Below are positions 36,890-47,945 of a stretch of 64,000 nt of DNA, piece after piece. Source of the stretch: Pyrocephalus nanus (lineage: Eukaryota; Chordata; Aves; Passeriformes; Tyrannidae); NCBI GenBank assembly GCA_038380795.1, contig CM076275.1:9085001-9149000 (forward strand), read 5' to 3'. The notes beneath the pieces are model-generated. The model searched no databases and was not told the origin of the DNA. It saw only the letters and a list, made by a program, of their open reading frames with translations. The translations under genes and the position numbers were made by a program. The stretch's first letter is position 1, and each line of letters begins with the position of its first letter.

Positions 36890-36955
36890 TGTTTGCCAAG
36901 TACTTTGAGATCATCTGATGAAAGGCTCTATAGAGCCACAATCTATTATTTCTTA
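36890..36955 (+). mobile_element. Ancient LINE/SINE 3' tail (L2-type)
   Basis: 'aagtactttgagatcatctg' then 'atgaaaggctctatagagcc' and 'atctattatt' matches the widespread amniote tail 'aagcgctttgagatcc..gatgaaaggcgctatataa..tattatt' shared by L2-type LINEs and the SINEs that borrowed it. No promoter half or SINE body is evident, so I cannot say which family it came from. Confidence 0.55.
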
Positions 36956-37179
36956 GTCAGAAAAACACATTTGCTGAACAGGGAGAACAAAAGAATGAGC
37001 TGTGGGCCCCCAATAAGCATTCAACACAAGTTAATTTGCTCAGCAGCTGTATTTTGCTGAGACAGATTGCATATTTTCATTGTTAAAATAAAAATGTCCA
37101 CTGGGCTTGTATGCTTCATGCTTTCCATCTCTGCCTGTTACATTCCCAGTCAAGTCTAGTGAACAAATTCAATTTCTTT

Positions 37180-37560
37180 AATAAATGAGAGAGATCCACT
37201 CGAATAATTTCCCTTTTGTCCAGGCAAAAAAAAAAAAAAATAAAATTAATGAAGCCACAAGACGTACAGGGCTGCAGAATCTTCCCCCCCACACGGAAAA
37301 AAACCTGGTGGAAGTCTGGCATGTGGCAGGGCAGGCAGTAAGTGTGAATCATGGCTGCCTGCCGACGCGCCCGGGCCAGAGCATGGAGAACAATAACACT
37401 GCCCTGCACCAACTAACCTTCAAGCTTAGTCACAGTTTCACACAGCTAATGAGCAGAGGGAGCAATGAATCTTGGATTTATGGCTCTCTGTTCCGATAGA
37501 TTTAGCCTGAAGACAACAGCAGCGTTTCCTTGCATCGCTAATGACTTATTTTGTCTTCAG
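37180..37560. promoter_or_regulatory. Candidate conserved noncoding element
   Basis: Around the A15 run are GAATAATTT, AAATTAATGAAG, AGAACAATAAC (SOX-type, about 37388-37398), CAGCTAATGAGC and CATCGCTAATGAC, together with a CpG cluster GCCGACGCGCCCGGGCC (about 37361-37377). The mix of TAAT words, a SOX site and retained CpGs suggests conserved regulatory DNA. Limits are approximate. Confidence 0.33.
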
Positions 37561-37980
37561 GTGTTTTTTTGCTTCTTCCCTTGTCCTTCCCTGCACCGGT
37601 GAGGGTTGAGTTGTTTTTTTTTTTTTTTAAATCGTTATTGGATTTTTAAAAGCCTGGTGGGTAAATTCTTATAATCAGCTCCTACAGTAAAAATACAGAG
37701 TAACACCCATGAATCTGCCAAATTTTGCTCCTCGTTGTTTTTCTCCCTGTCTCTCCTGGATCAGACTGTTCACACAGAATTATCAGGGCTGTCGTGCAAG
37801 AGAAGATGCTTTGACTCCAAACCCTGCTTTCATGTGTTCTTCTTTTGTAAATTACCCAAAGTGACTCCAGTTTTATTTTTAGCCCAGAGGTGAATCATTC
37901 AGGAAAATCTGATAAAATCCATTTAACCACAGTTAAACTATCAAACCTGAGTGAGTTCTAGTTAACTTTTAAGAAGTGTG

Positions 37981-38008
37981 CACGTGATTATTTGAGCCCA
38001 CGTGATTA
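37981..38008. promoter_or_regulatory. Duplicated CACGTGATTA element
   Basis: CACGTGATTA occurs at 37981-37990 and again at 37999-38008, 18 bp start to start. Each copy is a palindromic E-box CACGTG, as bound by bHLH-ZIP proteins (USF, MYC/MAX, MiT/TFE), overlapping a GATTA homeodomain-type word. A 10-bp identical pair at this spacing is unlikely by chance. Confidence 0.35.
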
Positions 38009-39654
38009 AAGAGGGCACATGTTTATTTTAACTCTAACAAAATGGCTTTGGACTTAGAACTCATGGTGAATCGGGTCTGTAACATACCCACAGTTACTGT
38101 ATGGAGACAAAATGAAGGGAGAACTGGAGGAAAATGTCACAAACAGAGAAGTGGGATTTATTTTGAGGAGAGAAGTAGTGAGAAGGCAATGCCAGTGCCC
38201 AGAGCACGTGTGAAGCACAGTTTCAGCCTTGAGCCTGAACATGCCTCACATCAAGAGAGTACATCCAGGTAAAGTCCACAGCCCACATGGGACAAGGAGG
38301 ACAGCAGTGGTGGGGACAGCAGGGCAGAAACCCACCACCTCTGGGCTCTCCTTCTACCAAGAGGCAGATAAAGCTACAGGCCTTGTTTTTGTGAAACTAA
38401 AATAAACAACAAAAAAAAGACAAAGCAAGTTCCATGCTATTGACAACCAGCATCTGTAGAACAAAGTTGGGCTCTGCATATTGGATGAGACAATTCTGTC
38501 CAGCCTCCACCCACGTATAATATTTATATATAGCCCCAGAATAAACTCTTTTTTATAATCCTGCCACAAGCTGTCAAGCAGGGCAAGCCCTAGACTAGAT
38601 TTTGCTGCCATTGTAGAAAAGGAAGAGCATGTCTCATTTTATTAAAATACTAGACCATATCATAAAAATTTAAAAATAGTGCAGAGTGCTTCCTTACATA
38701 AAACACTGCCCTGAACTGCCTTCTACCCACAGCATCCCAAATATACTGTAATACCAGAGCAAGCCACAGACCAGTAAAAGGATCTGAAGCTGATGTTTCA
38801 GACCCATAAATGGGCCCTTTTCACTGCAAGTCTACATGAGAAAGCCATGCAAAATGACCAATTCTTGTGCAATTAAACAGTATATCCATCTACCCACAGC
38901 AATCTTTTATTCCACTCCATTCTCAAGCAAGTCTAATTTAATTAACTACGTTTTTCAGAGATGCTCTGGGGAGTTCTGTGCCCTTCAAAAACTCAGTGAG
39001 ACTCAGCTTCACCCACCATCTGTGCTTTTGAGTAGCCTCTTCAAAACACCCATGTAGGAAAGAGCAGGACCTGTGAATACCTGGGATGCATAAGAGACTT
39101 CTCATGGCATTTCTGATGCCTCGAATTCTGGCTTTTCCAGTGCTGCCATATTTCAAAGGCAAAGGTTGTAGTTTTTCTTGCCTGCAGCTCCAAGGAGGTT
39201 CCTGTACCCAAGCCAATTGCAGTCTGCTTGTTGCCTTCCTATCTTTTCTCCACAAATATCATCATCTCCCTTCCCCTGCACTTAAACTAACCACAAATAT
39301 TTTGACAGAACTGAGATAGGAAGCAATTACACTTTCAGTTATGCTGGCACTCTAAGGGGATGGCAACCTCTTGGCCTGACACAGCAGCACAGTGTATCTG
39401 ACTTCAGCTTTAAGTTTATATTCTATTTATTCTCCAGTGATTATCATGTCCCTATGATATTTACAGACAGTGGAGAAAAATCTCTTGGTCTGACCAGATG
39501 ACGTGGCCGTCACATGAACCCTTTGAGCTGAAATCTCATATTTGAACTTCCAAGGTATATTGGCCATGCAGGATTGAATCCAGAATCCCATCACAGCATG
39601 TGCATGACCAGTCTGGCACTAGTAAAGGGCTATTTCAGCAGGTTGGGGTCTGAC

Positions 39655-40292
39655 TATGCAACAGAGAAAAGGACCTGGCATTCTGATTGATACCAAACAG
39701 AAATTAGCTGTGTGCCCTTGTGGCAATGAATAATAACCTTGTTGGGTTGTATTAACAAGAGCACAGCCAGACAGCCAAAGATGGGATTATCCTCCTTTCC
39801 TTAGCATCTGTGAGGCTGCATCTGGGGTACTTGGTCCTGTTTGGGGCTTCTCAGAACAGGGAAAACTTAAAAAACACTGAAGCATCAGGGGCACACAACA
39901 CACAAGCATGGGCTGACAGGAACAAGTTTTTTTAGCACTCAGGAGGAAACACGTGGAGGTGTTTAATTGCAGTTTTCCACAACCTGAAAAGAAAAACAGG
40001 GCTGAATCCTCTCAGAGATACACAGTAAAGAGAGGAGAGGCAATGGCCATAAGTTACAGTAAGGACAATTCAGATGGGATATAGGAAAAAAAAATCATGA
40101 GAATGTTTACACTGCTCAGAGAGTCTGTTCGGTCTCCATCCTTGGAGATATTCAAAACTCAGCTGGGCAAGGTCCTGAGTAACCTGATCTAACTTTCTAA
40201 CTTTGAAGTTGACCTTGCTTTGAACAGCAGGTTGGACGAGGTGACCTCCAGAGATCCCTTCCAACCTAAATTATTCTAGGATTTTCTGGAAA
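39655..40292 (+). mobile_element. CR1 LINE, 638 bp, old copy
   Basis: The longest CR1 here. It begins within the end of ORF2 ('gagaaaaggacctggcattc', 'tgattgataccaaacag', 'gtgtgcccttgtggcaatga', 'gaggctgcatctggggtact', 'tggtcctgtttggggc') and continues through the 3' UTR ('tggatggga'-type blocks, 'gagatattcaaaactcagct', 'caggttggacgaggtgacct', 'ccagagatcccttccaacct') to a decayed tail ATTATTCTAGGATT. Many indels and stops mark it as an old insertion. Confidence 0.9.
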
Positions 40293-41564
40293 AAGTTCAC
40301 ATGCAGAAGTTATCTTAAAAGCAATTCTCTGAAAGATTCAGCTAGAAATCCAGCAGTTCCCGGGAGGCTGTGGCAATCCTGATAAGGTGTCTGGTATCCA
40401 TAGCTGAATTCTCAGGGGAACAGCTCGTGGGACTGTATGGCTGCAAAACAAGAGGCTCAGCCCCAGTCCAGCCCTGAATGCTGAATCCTATCACCCAGAC
40501 TGATCCAACTCAATCCAAACAGTGCTCCCTCAGCTCTTCTCTAATGACAATAGGGTTTTTTTTTCTTTTAGGAGTCCAGTCTACAGGCTATCACAACAGC
40601 AGTGCTTCTCGCTGTCAAATTCGCTTTTTAAAAGCCCTGAAAAATGGAGTGAAGAGATTATGGAGGGATATCTCTGCACAAAAGCAGGACCAAAGTAAAT
40701 CTGTTTCTATAGTGGGTCTGGGAGGGGAGATCAGGCTATTGGGGGGAACAGAGAGATCCCAATTCTTTGGAAAGAGCCATAGGTTACCTGAAAGGACTAT
40801 TTGTCCTTTTTACCCTCCATTCTCTGCAGACTCACTGGCCCCCACTGACTTCCTTGGGAGCTCTGGTCCTGTGGCACCAGAGGAATATAAGATAAGCTGG
40901 TGACAGTCACGTATCGACCAACGTCCCCTTGGCCACTCCCTGCTCCCTGCCCTTCCTAACTGACTTTCCTTGAGGCAGAGGTCACAGAAGTCAATAGCAT
41001 GGATCTTTTTTCAGGTGTCCAGGGCTTTCTCACTGCACAGAGGAGCCACATATCCCACAGGGAAGAGGACGACCTCAGTTGGCTTCACATATGCTGTGGG
41101 GGTGCAGCACAACTCCCCCACGCAATGTTCTCCACCGTGCAGGGATGTCTCCACCTGCATTTATGCCTTTTGCCGTAAATACCTTCTGCCTAATGAGAAT
41201 TCACTGCTCCAAAAATAACTGTAATTACCCAAGAAGCAGAGGAGCCTATTTACAAGATTTAAAGGGGAAGAAGAAAGAAAAATCTCTTGAAAGAAAACTT
41301 GCAACACTTGGGCCTCAAAATACAAAACTGAATTAAAAAGCAGCAGCTCCTTCCTCTGGGAGAGGCTTAGCCTGTTTGGAGGGGCAGAGGAATCCCCTTC
41401 TTGGCACTTTGCCCTTGCCAGCCATCAGGAATTGCTCAAGTCAGGTGGCAATAAAATACTTCATGAAGACCAATTACCCCAATGAGCAAACTGTCTGAAA
41501 TGGGGGGAGCCCTGGCAATAACCACACCTGTGAAAGTTTTTAAGTCTTTGCTGAATGTAAGGGG

Positions 41565-41583
41565 AAAAAAAAAAGAAAGAAAG
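41565..41583. repeat. A10 plus (GAAA)n
   Basis: Ten A residues followed by GAAA units. Confidence 0.8.
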
Positions 41584-41657
41584 CATTAAAAAGGCATGAG
41601 TGTGCACAAGAGAGTTCCAGAAAATAATAATTTAAAATAATAAACTTGTTACAACAG

Positions 41658-41672
41658 CAGCAATGATTGCTG
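41658..41672. repeat. Palindrome CAGCAAT-G-ATTGCTG
   Basis: Seven-base arms are exact complements around a single central G. ATTGC words resemble C/EBP half-sites; no function claimed. Confidence 0.6.
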
Positions 41673-43552
41673 TCTATCCAGGCTCTGAATAATTCAAAAG
41701 GTTCCTGCTTCACTTAGGATCTCAGGGAATTTTCAGACCTGCCAGAATTTTCTGCTGGTAAATAATGTATCTCTGGTGTTCAAACATTCACAGTCCCAAT
41801 TAATACTATAGATTTAACACTGCTGATTTTGAAACAGGAGGAAGTCTGAGGAAGGTACATTCCTACTGAGCTGCCTGGGCCATCTGTCCTTCCCATTTTC
41901 ACCTTTACTTTTGGGTGGTAAAATTGCTGGTGTGTCTCATAGATTCCATGTTTACTCAGATAATAAGGAATTAATACAGCTGATTCATCCAGCATCAGCC
42001 TACAGAATAATTCACAGTAGGACTCCAAAAAGGGGAAAAACATAAGGAAAAAAAAGAGGTGCCACATAACCTAAATGTGGCTATGAACCAAAAGTTTGCA
42101 TTGAGACATTAAACAATGATGACATATAAGATGGACAAGTAGCAATAAAGATAATACACATGACTTAGGAGGGGGGGAAAGCTAAAAGCTTTCATTTGAA
42201 TTACTGGATTTTGCTAGTTTAAAGACTCCTGGATCTAAACTGGGAATTCAGCTCCTGCTTTACCTGAATTCAAAACAAGATAAATTAATGCAGAGCACAG
42301 CAGGTCCAAGAGGGACTTGGAAAAGCCTTTTCAAACATCCTCCTCCGGTTTTACTGATCATTTCTATTCTACATCATGAACACTGAAACAGAAGGACAAG
42401 CTGTTCCTCTAACTGACAGGGCAATTTTAGGAATTTTCCTCTAGTCAGAGTGGAGATTCAACAACCTCTCTGTAAATAAAACCAGAGTTGATAAAGAAGG
42501 CAAGAGCCCAGCCCAGGAGAGTCAACAGTGACCTGGGAAATGAATTAGTAAAGACACGGGGAGGCCTATTTTTTCATGCAGTGTCAGAATTTTTCTTCAA
42601 TACAGACTGGATTTCAGAGAAATTTTCTTCTAAAAATATCTGAACTTTTCACTGCCTGTTTGTGTTCATCACAGGGAGAGTGCACTCAAGTCACAGCCTT
42701 GTAACAGCAGTGCCCTACATTTCAGCTCACATGCTCATGTCCCAGCTTTTAAATCAACCAAATTTCAGGATCAGGAGATTCTGGTGCTGGAATACGTGTA
42801 AGACAACCACAGGAGTGCATCCAGCTCCTACCACGCCTCACATCAGCTCTGCTTTGCCCTCCAGGTGGTGGTTTCTTCCCCAGCCCGTGCTGGTGTCAGG
42901 TGCTTGTCCTTGTGGTTGTCCTCTTATTACTGTCCCCAGGGGACAACCAGCATCTCTGATTTCAGGGCACTTTGCCCAAACTTTTCTAGACCTGGACTTT
43001 TAAAATATTTTGTTTTTCTTACTGCTGTGGTTCCTATTGTTCCTAAACTGTTTTTCTTATTAAATTGCAGAGGGTTTGAGCTGGAATAAACACTCCTTTC
43101 CAAATGTGCCCACTGTCAATTGGCTGGCTGCAGGGCGAGGGGGAGAAGGAGCAGAGGAGAATTACAAGGTTTCAGATTCCTGTAAACAGAGAAACATTTT
43201 TCCAGTCATCAGTCTGAGCCCAGTGGAAATAGGGCTTCAGTTTCCTCCAGTTAACGCTGGGGATCTGGTGGCAAGGCTGTTGACATGCCTCCTTTTTCTC
43301 CAGCAGTCACTGGATGCTGTTTATTCTGCAGCTGAGCAGCAAGACCGTGTGCTGGCAGTCATTGCTGCTGTTTGCTTCTCCTCCTTCCACACACTCTGCC
43401 AAGTGTGCCCTACTTGCAGCCCAGGAGCAGGTCTGGGTGAAGGCCCTGCAAATGCACCTGCTTTCCTCAAACCCTCTGGCTCTGAGGAAGCCGCTCCAAA
43501 GTGGCTTTAAGGACTGAACTCCCTTAGAGGACAGAATCAACTTCCCTAAATC

Positions 43553-44120
43553 ACACAGAATCACAGGATGAGTCAGATTGGAAGAGACCACAGTGGGACA
43601 CCTGGTCCCACCTCCCTACTCCAGCATGGTCATCCCAGAGCACGTGGCACGGGATTGTGTCCAGATGGTTCTGGAATTTGTTCAGTAAGGGAGAATCCAC
43701 ACCCTTGCTGGGCAATCAATGTGTTCTTTCTCCTGTTCATGTGGAACTTCCTGGGCATCAGTTCCTGCCCGTTGCCTCTTGTCCCATTGCTGGGCCCCCT
43801 GAGCAGAGCCTGGTCCATCCTCTGACCTCTCCCTGCAGACACTGAGAGACATTGATGGGGTCCCCTCTCAGTGTCTCCTCTCAGGGTTGAACAGCCCCAG
43901 CTCCCTCAGCCTTTCCTCGTCAGGGAGATGCTCCAGTCCCTTCATCATCTCTGCAGCCTCCGCTGGACCTGCTCAAGGAGCTCCATGTCCCTCCTGTCCT
44001 GAGGAGCCCAGAACTGGACACAGAACTCCAAATGTGCCCCACCAGGGCCAAGCAAAGGGGGAAGATCACCTCCAAGACCTGCTGGCTGTGCTCCTCCTGG
44101 TGCACCTCGGGATACCATCT
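43553..44120 (-). mobile_element. CR1 LINE, about 570 bp
   Basis: Complement of a CR1 3' region: tail 'cacacagaatcacaggatga', then 'attggaagagaccacagtgg', 'catgtggaacttcctgg', 'cccgttgcctcttgtcccat', 'ctcctctcagggttgaacag', 'ccccagctccctcagcc', 'gctggacctgctc', 'gagcccagaactggacacag', 'aaatgtgccccaccaggg'. The left part is the 3' UTR and the right part reaches the end of the reverse-transcriptase ORF. Frames are broken. This subfamily differs from the 'ggtttgggttggaaggg' copies. Confidence 0.95.
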
Positions 44121-47100
44121 ATCCACTTCTGCTCCTGCAGAATCGCAACAGCCCTTCACTCTGCCCACAACTGTTGTTTCTTGGCTTAACTGTGTATGGT
44201 GCAGGGTCTGAGTTAGGAAGTGTCTCCTTGTTGTGTAATTACAGTACCTGGTCACACTCCACAAATGGTATATTTAGTAACCACCACAGTGCAAACACAC
44301 TGTAGGTTGTTGCTGGGCCACCCGTCGCCAGACTTACACATCTCTTTCCATCAGTCAATGTCAATATTTTCCCAGTGTGGTCATGCAAACAGTGCTCATT
44401 TCAGAAGAATATCCTCTGCCTTGCCAGTGGCGATATCCTTAGTGGTTTCCCATCAAGCACTAAACCAACTCAATTCACATCCGCCTGCAAAAGCTGATCA
44501 ACAGCCTGTGCACAGGCATGAATTTTCCAAACTCATCACTAAACCCCTCCCTCGGAGGAGCTGAGAACACTGTACATGACTAAAAGAGCAAAAACACAAT
44601 GTGTAGACATTTGCTGGACATGTGCAGTAGTAATATTAACTCAAACCCTCTGCATATTGCTACCACTTGGCTTTACAGTTCCTATGTGTACCATTCACAA
44701 AGGCTGCACATGCCTAAAAGGGCAAGAGAATTATAGTGCTGCATTTGCTGACAGTGCCAGCTGACACACTTAGCAGGAAGGAGTCTTTTGTTTAAAGCTC
44801 CCGTCTGGACACCGGGAGAGGTTGGGTTTATCCTTGGCTCTCCTTGGCTTCCTGTGTCACCTTGCTGAAATCTCTTTGCTCAGTCCCTCAGCCATGAAGC
44901 CAGTGATGGTGAGCTGAGGTGCAGACTGGGGAGTCACCCCGTGACCAGCAAGGGACAAGGGATATAGAAATCATCTTTGCATTGTATACATGTATATATT
45001 TAGATGCACCGCAAATGGCGTGGTAGAAGGGGATTCAAGCATGCAAGTCGCTTCCTAGAAACTTGTGTTTGTTTGGTGGCTTTGCACGCTGCATGATAAC
45101 ATTTCCTCGCTGTCGCTGTGGGCACAGATCTCCAGATGCACCCAGGGCAAACAGCAGCCTCTACAAAAGTATTCCTGATGCACCTGTCAAAGATTACAAT
45201 TAATTCATGACTGTTTGATGGCTTATGCTAAATGAGTTTGGCTCCTGTCCAGTTTCCATTGGGCAAGTGTCTCCATCTCAGGAACACCGTGACATTTGGC
45301 ATTTATTGTCCTCTTGGCTGGCACTCCTTCCCAGGGCCACGTATGGAATGTGTCAGGGGAACAGACTCGCTTTTCAGGCCCCAATCTGCATTGAGGTAGG
45401 ACAGTACAGAGGAGCCTTTTGTTGCTGTTCACATTTAACTTCCCTCTTGAAGACAGATGGAAGAGTTTGTGTTTTGTAGTTATTAATACAGCACCTCTCA
45501 ACACTGCAAAATCCTTTTCGTGCTCTATCTGACAATTCCCAAAGCAGTCCCCTCCTGATACAAGGTGTTTGTTCACAAAGACTAACCCATAAGTTCTCCC
45601 CCAATGCTTAGATTAGCATGATATGATTCAGTAATTTCCTTTGTTGCAATCTCTCTCTCTCCCTGTCAGCACATTCACTCAATATTGTTTTAAGCCCAGT
45701 CCTTGTGCGAGGTGACAGGCTCTGTCCCCTGCTCCACACCAAGCTGCACAAAACAAGTCAGACAGCAGCATTCCTGTGCCAAGCAGCATTATGTTCCCAG
45801 TGCACTCCTGATAGCCATGGTAACGTGGCTTTCAAACAGCTGACTGCCTCCAAGCACTCCTCATACTCCCTCACTGGTGGGTTTTTGGGGTTTTGGTGGC
45901 CATTGGTGCTGCCCCACGGCTTGTGCCCTGGGAGACTTCACCTTCTTCTGTGCAACAAAGGTTAAAGGCCACGTCACCAAAGTCACATTTATTCCTTGTA
46001 CTGGGTCAGGTCCCTTCGTTGAGGTTTGGAGGGTGATCTCAGTTCCTGCTACTGTAGAAAAGCAGTTGCTGTCTGCCCAAAATCTCTGCTGCAAGGCACC
46101 CTCAACCAGCCCCCAGCACTGCAGTGTGGAAGACCCTTGCTCTCCCACAGGACAAGGACATTCTCTATGATGCTCAGCAGAACAGGGTGCACCCTCCAGC
46201 ACCCACAAACCAAAGCTGGGTTCTCATGCCTGATCAAAACCTTCCTCCTACACCCCAGATTCCTGAATTCAAAACCCTTCTAGAGGAATGTGTCAGCACC
46301 CAGCCAGTGGGAGTGAAATGCCAACTTCTGTAGCAGATTGGAGTTTATTTTTAAGCAGTGTCAAAAAACCCACCATCCAAACCAAAGCAACCTCCCTGAA
46401 CACACACACACACGAATTAAACCAGCAGGTAGAACAAACAAGCCCAGCACAACAGCCAGACCTCAGCATGGGACACTGCTGGGTCCCCAGGCATGATCCC
46501 AGCTCACCTCAGCCACCTATTTGTGAAATTCATCAAGAAGTGCAGAGGAGATGGCCTGGCAGCTACTGGGGAGGTGAAGCACCTTTTTTCGGATCTCAGT
46601 AAAAAGGAAAACAGGGAGAGATGTGAGAAATGCTTTCATTCACCAGGCACAAGGAAAGGGGAGAGCTTAGGAGTGTGCTTGTGGCCATCCAGGTCTCCAG
46701 CATCTCTCCTGCTCTGCACCAAACTCAAGCCCATCTGCTTCCCAGCCCACGTGGCAGCCAGGCTCAGCTCCCCCAAATCCTCCCACTGTCAGGGGCACCA
46801 CTGGCACTCAGCACTGTGCCAGCTCAAGCCAAACATTTTGGGGTCTATCACACTATCCCCTGCCTTGAGGTAACAGCATGTGGCCTCTCCTTGCTGAGCA
46901 TTTAACCTCAAACTACTCCAGGTGTACCTTCTGTGTCAGTGAGTGCTTTCAATTCATATTCTGTCAAGATAACCCAACTGTATTTTAAAATAATATTCTC
47001 ATTATTTGTAAAAGCTATTATTCCCTTACCACGAGTCCAAGACATTATGCCCTGTATTTCCCTCTAAATAGCAATCCATACATACACAGGTGTTAGAGAG

Positions 47101-47640
47101 CCAAAAGCCTTATTGCATCATCCAATCCATCCCTTTATGCTTTCTCTTCTGGTGTTGCCCATTTTCTCCAGGATCCTCAAGACCCATACAGCTGGCAAAC
47201 TAGTCACAAACGGGGCTGAAGAGGGCAAGGCTGTCCACAGCTTCTGTGATATTCATCCAGGGAATGAGGATGTTTCCTTAACTGAAGAACTCGGATATAT
47301 GCCAAGGTGAACTTTATGTGTACCGACCTGCTACAGTTAATGCTGTAATACCACTGTAAAAACTGTAATAACACAGAATTCAGATGTGCTGAACACCTGG
47401 AAGGATGGGAGGATGTTTAAGTGAGGAGAAAGATTGTCAGTGTGTGCTAGTGAGGGTTTGTCCTGCAACTCCTGGCTGGGGATGGTGAGGAGGAGCAGCT
47501 CAGCCACAGACAAGCAAAGCCCAGAGGCAAATACCTCCAGTGGGAAGGAAGGGACAAAATTTATCTGGAAGTGTCAGGATGGAGGGTGAAGAACCACTGG
47601 CTGCCTCCTCATCCTCCCTTCTGTGGGCAAACCCTCAGAG
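44121..47640. other. Noncoding interval without recognised gene
   Basis: Contains a short (CT)n at 45650-45661, a short (CA)n at 46401-46413, and a TAAT-containing stretch at 45183-45212 (TCAAAGATTACAATTAATTC). Open frames reach 126 codons and are not recognised. Confidence 0.6.
46401..46413. repeat. (CA)n, about 6 units
   Basis: Short dinucleotide run. Confidence 0.75.
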
Positions 47641-47945
47641 AGAGCTCACACCACACACAGGGCCAGGATCATTTCGGGGTCCCGCAGATACCTGCAGCGG
47701 AGGAATCGGCCGCGCACACCAGACCTGAAGAACCTCCTCATTAAGCTGCTGCCTTGTGCTGCTGAGGCACATAAAGAGCCACCAACGTCACATCCCAGCC
47801 GCATGCAAAGCTGTCTCTGTGCAGCATAAATCATGCATGGCCACATCATCTGCTAGGGATGCACAGAGCCGTAATCGCTAATTATGCCGAGGAGGACGAG
47901 TTACCTGCGGGATGCGGCGGGCGGAGGCTGCAGTTACCAACACAC
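47640..47945. promoter_or_regulatory. CpG-bearing block with TAAT words (candidate)
   Basis: The surrounding DNA is CpG-poor, but this stretch holds more than ten CpGs (for example TTTCGGGGTCCCG, GCAGCGGAGG, ATCGGCCGCGCAC, GCCGTAATCGC, GCCGAGGAGGACGAG, GATGCGGCGGGCGG). It also holds CGTAATCGCTAATTATG at about 47869-47886. It may be an orphan CpG island, an unannotated promoter or a conserved enhancer. No convincing coding frame. Confidence 0.35.

Larger units (their letters stand above)
36956..39654. other. Noncoding interval with candidate regulatory blocks
   Basis: Contains an A15 run (37226-37240), a T15 run (37614-37628), a likely conserved block at 37180-37560 and a duplicated E-box element at 37981-38008. 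Nothing recognised from about 38.1 to 39.6 kb. Confidence 0.6.
40293..43553. other. Noncoding interval; two exon-like open segments
   Basis: No repeat or known gene seen apart from a short A/GAAA run at 41565-41583 and a 15-bp near-palindrome at 41658-41672. Open segments with splice-acceptor-like starts at 40572 and 43071 are discussed in findings. Confidence 0.55.

Noticed and set aside
43887..44264. 100-114-codon frames on both strands
   Set aside because: They lie largely inside the CR1 at 43553-44120 and are remnants of, or antisense to, its decayed sequence.
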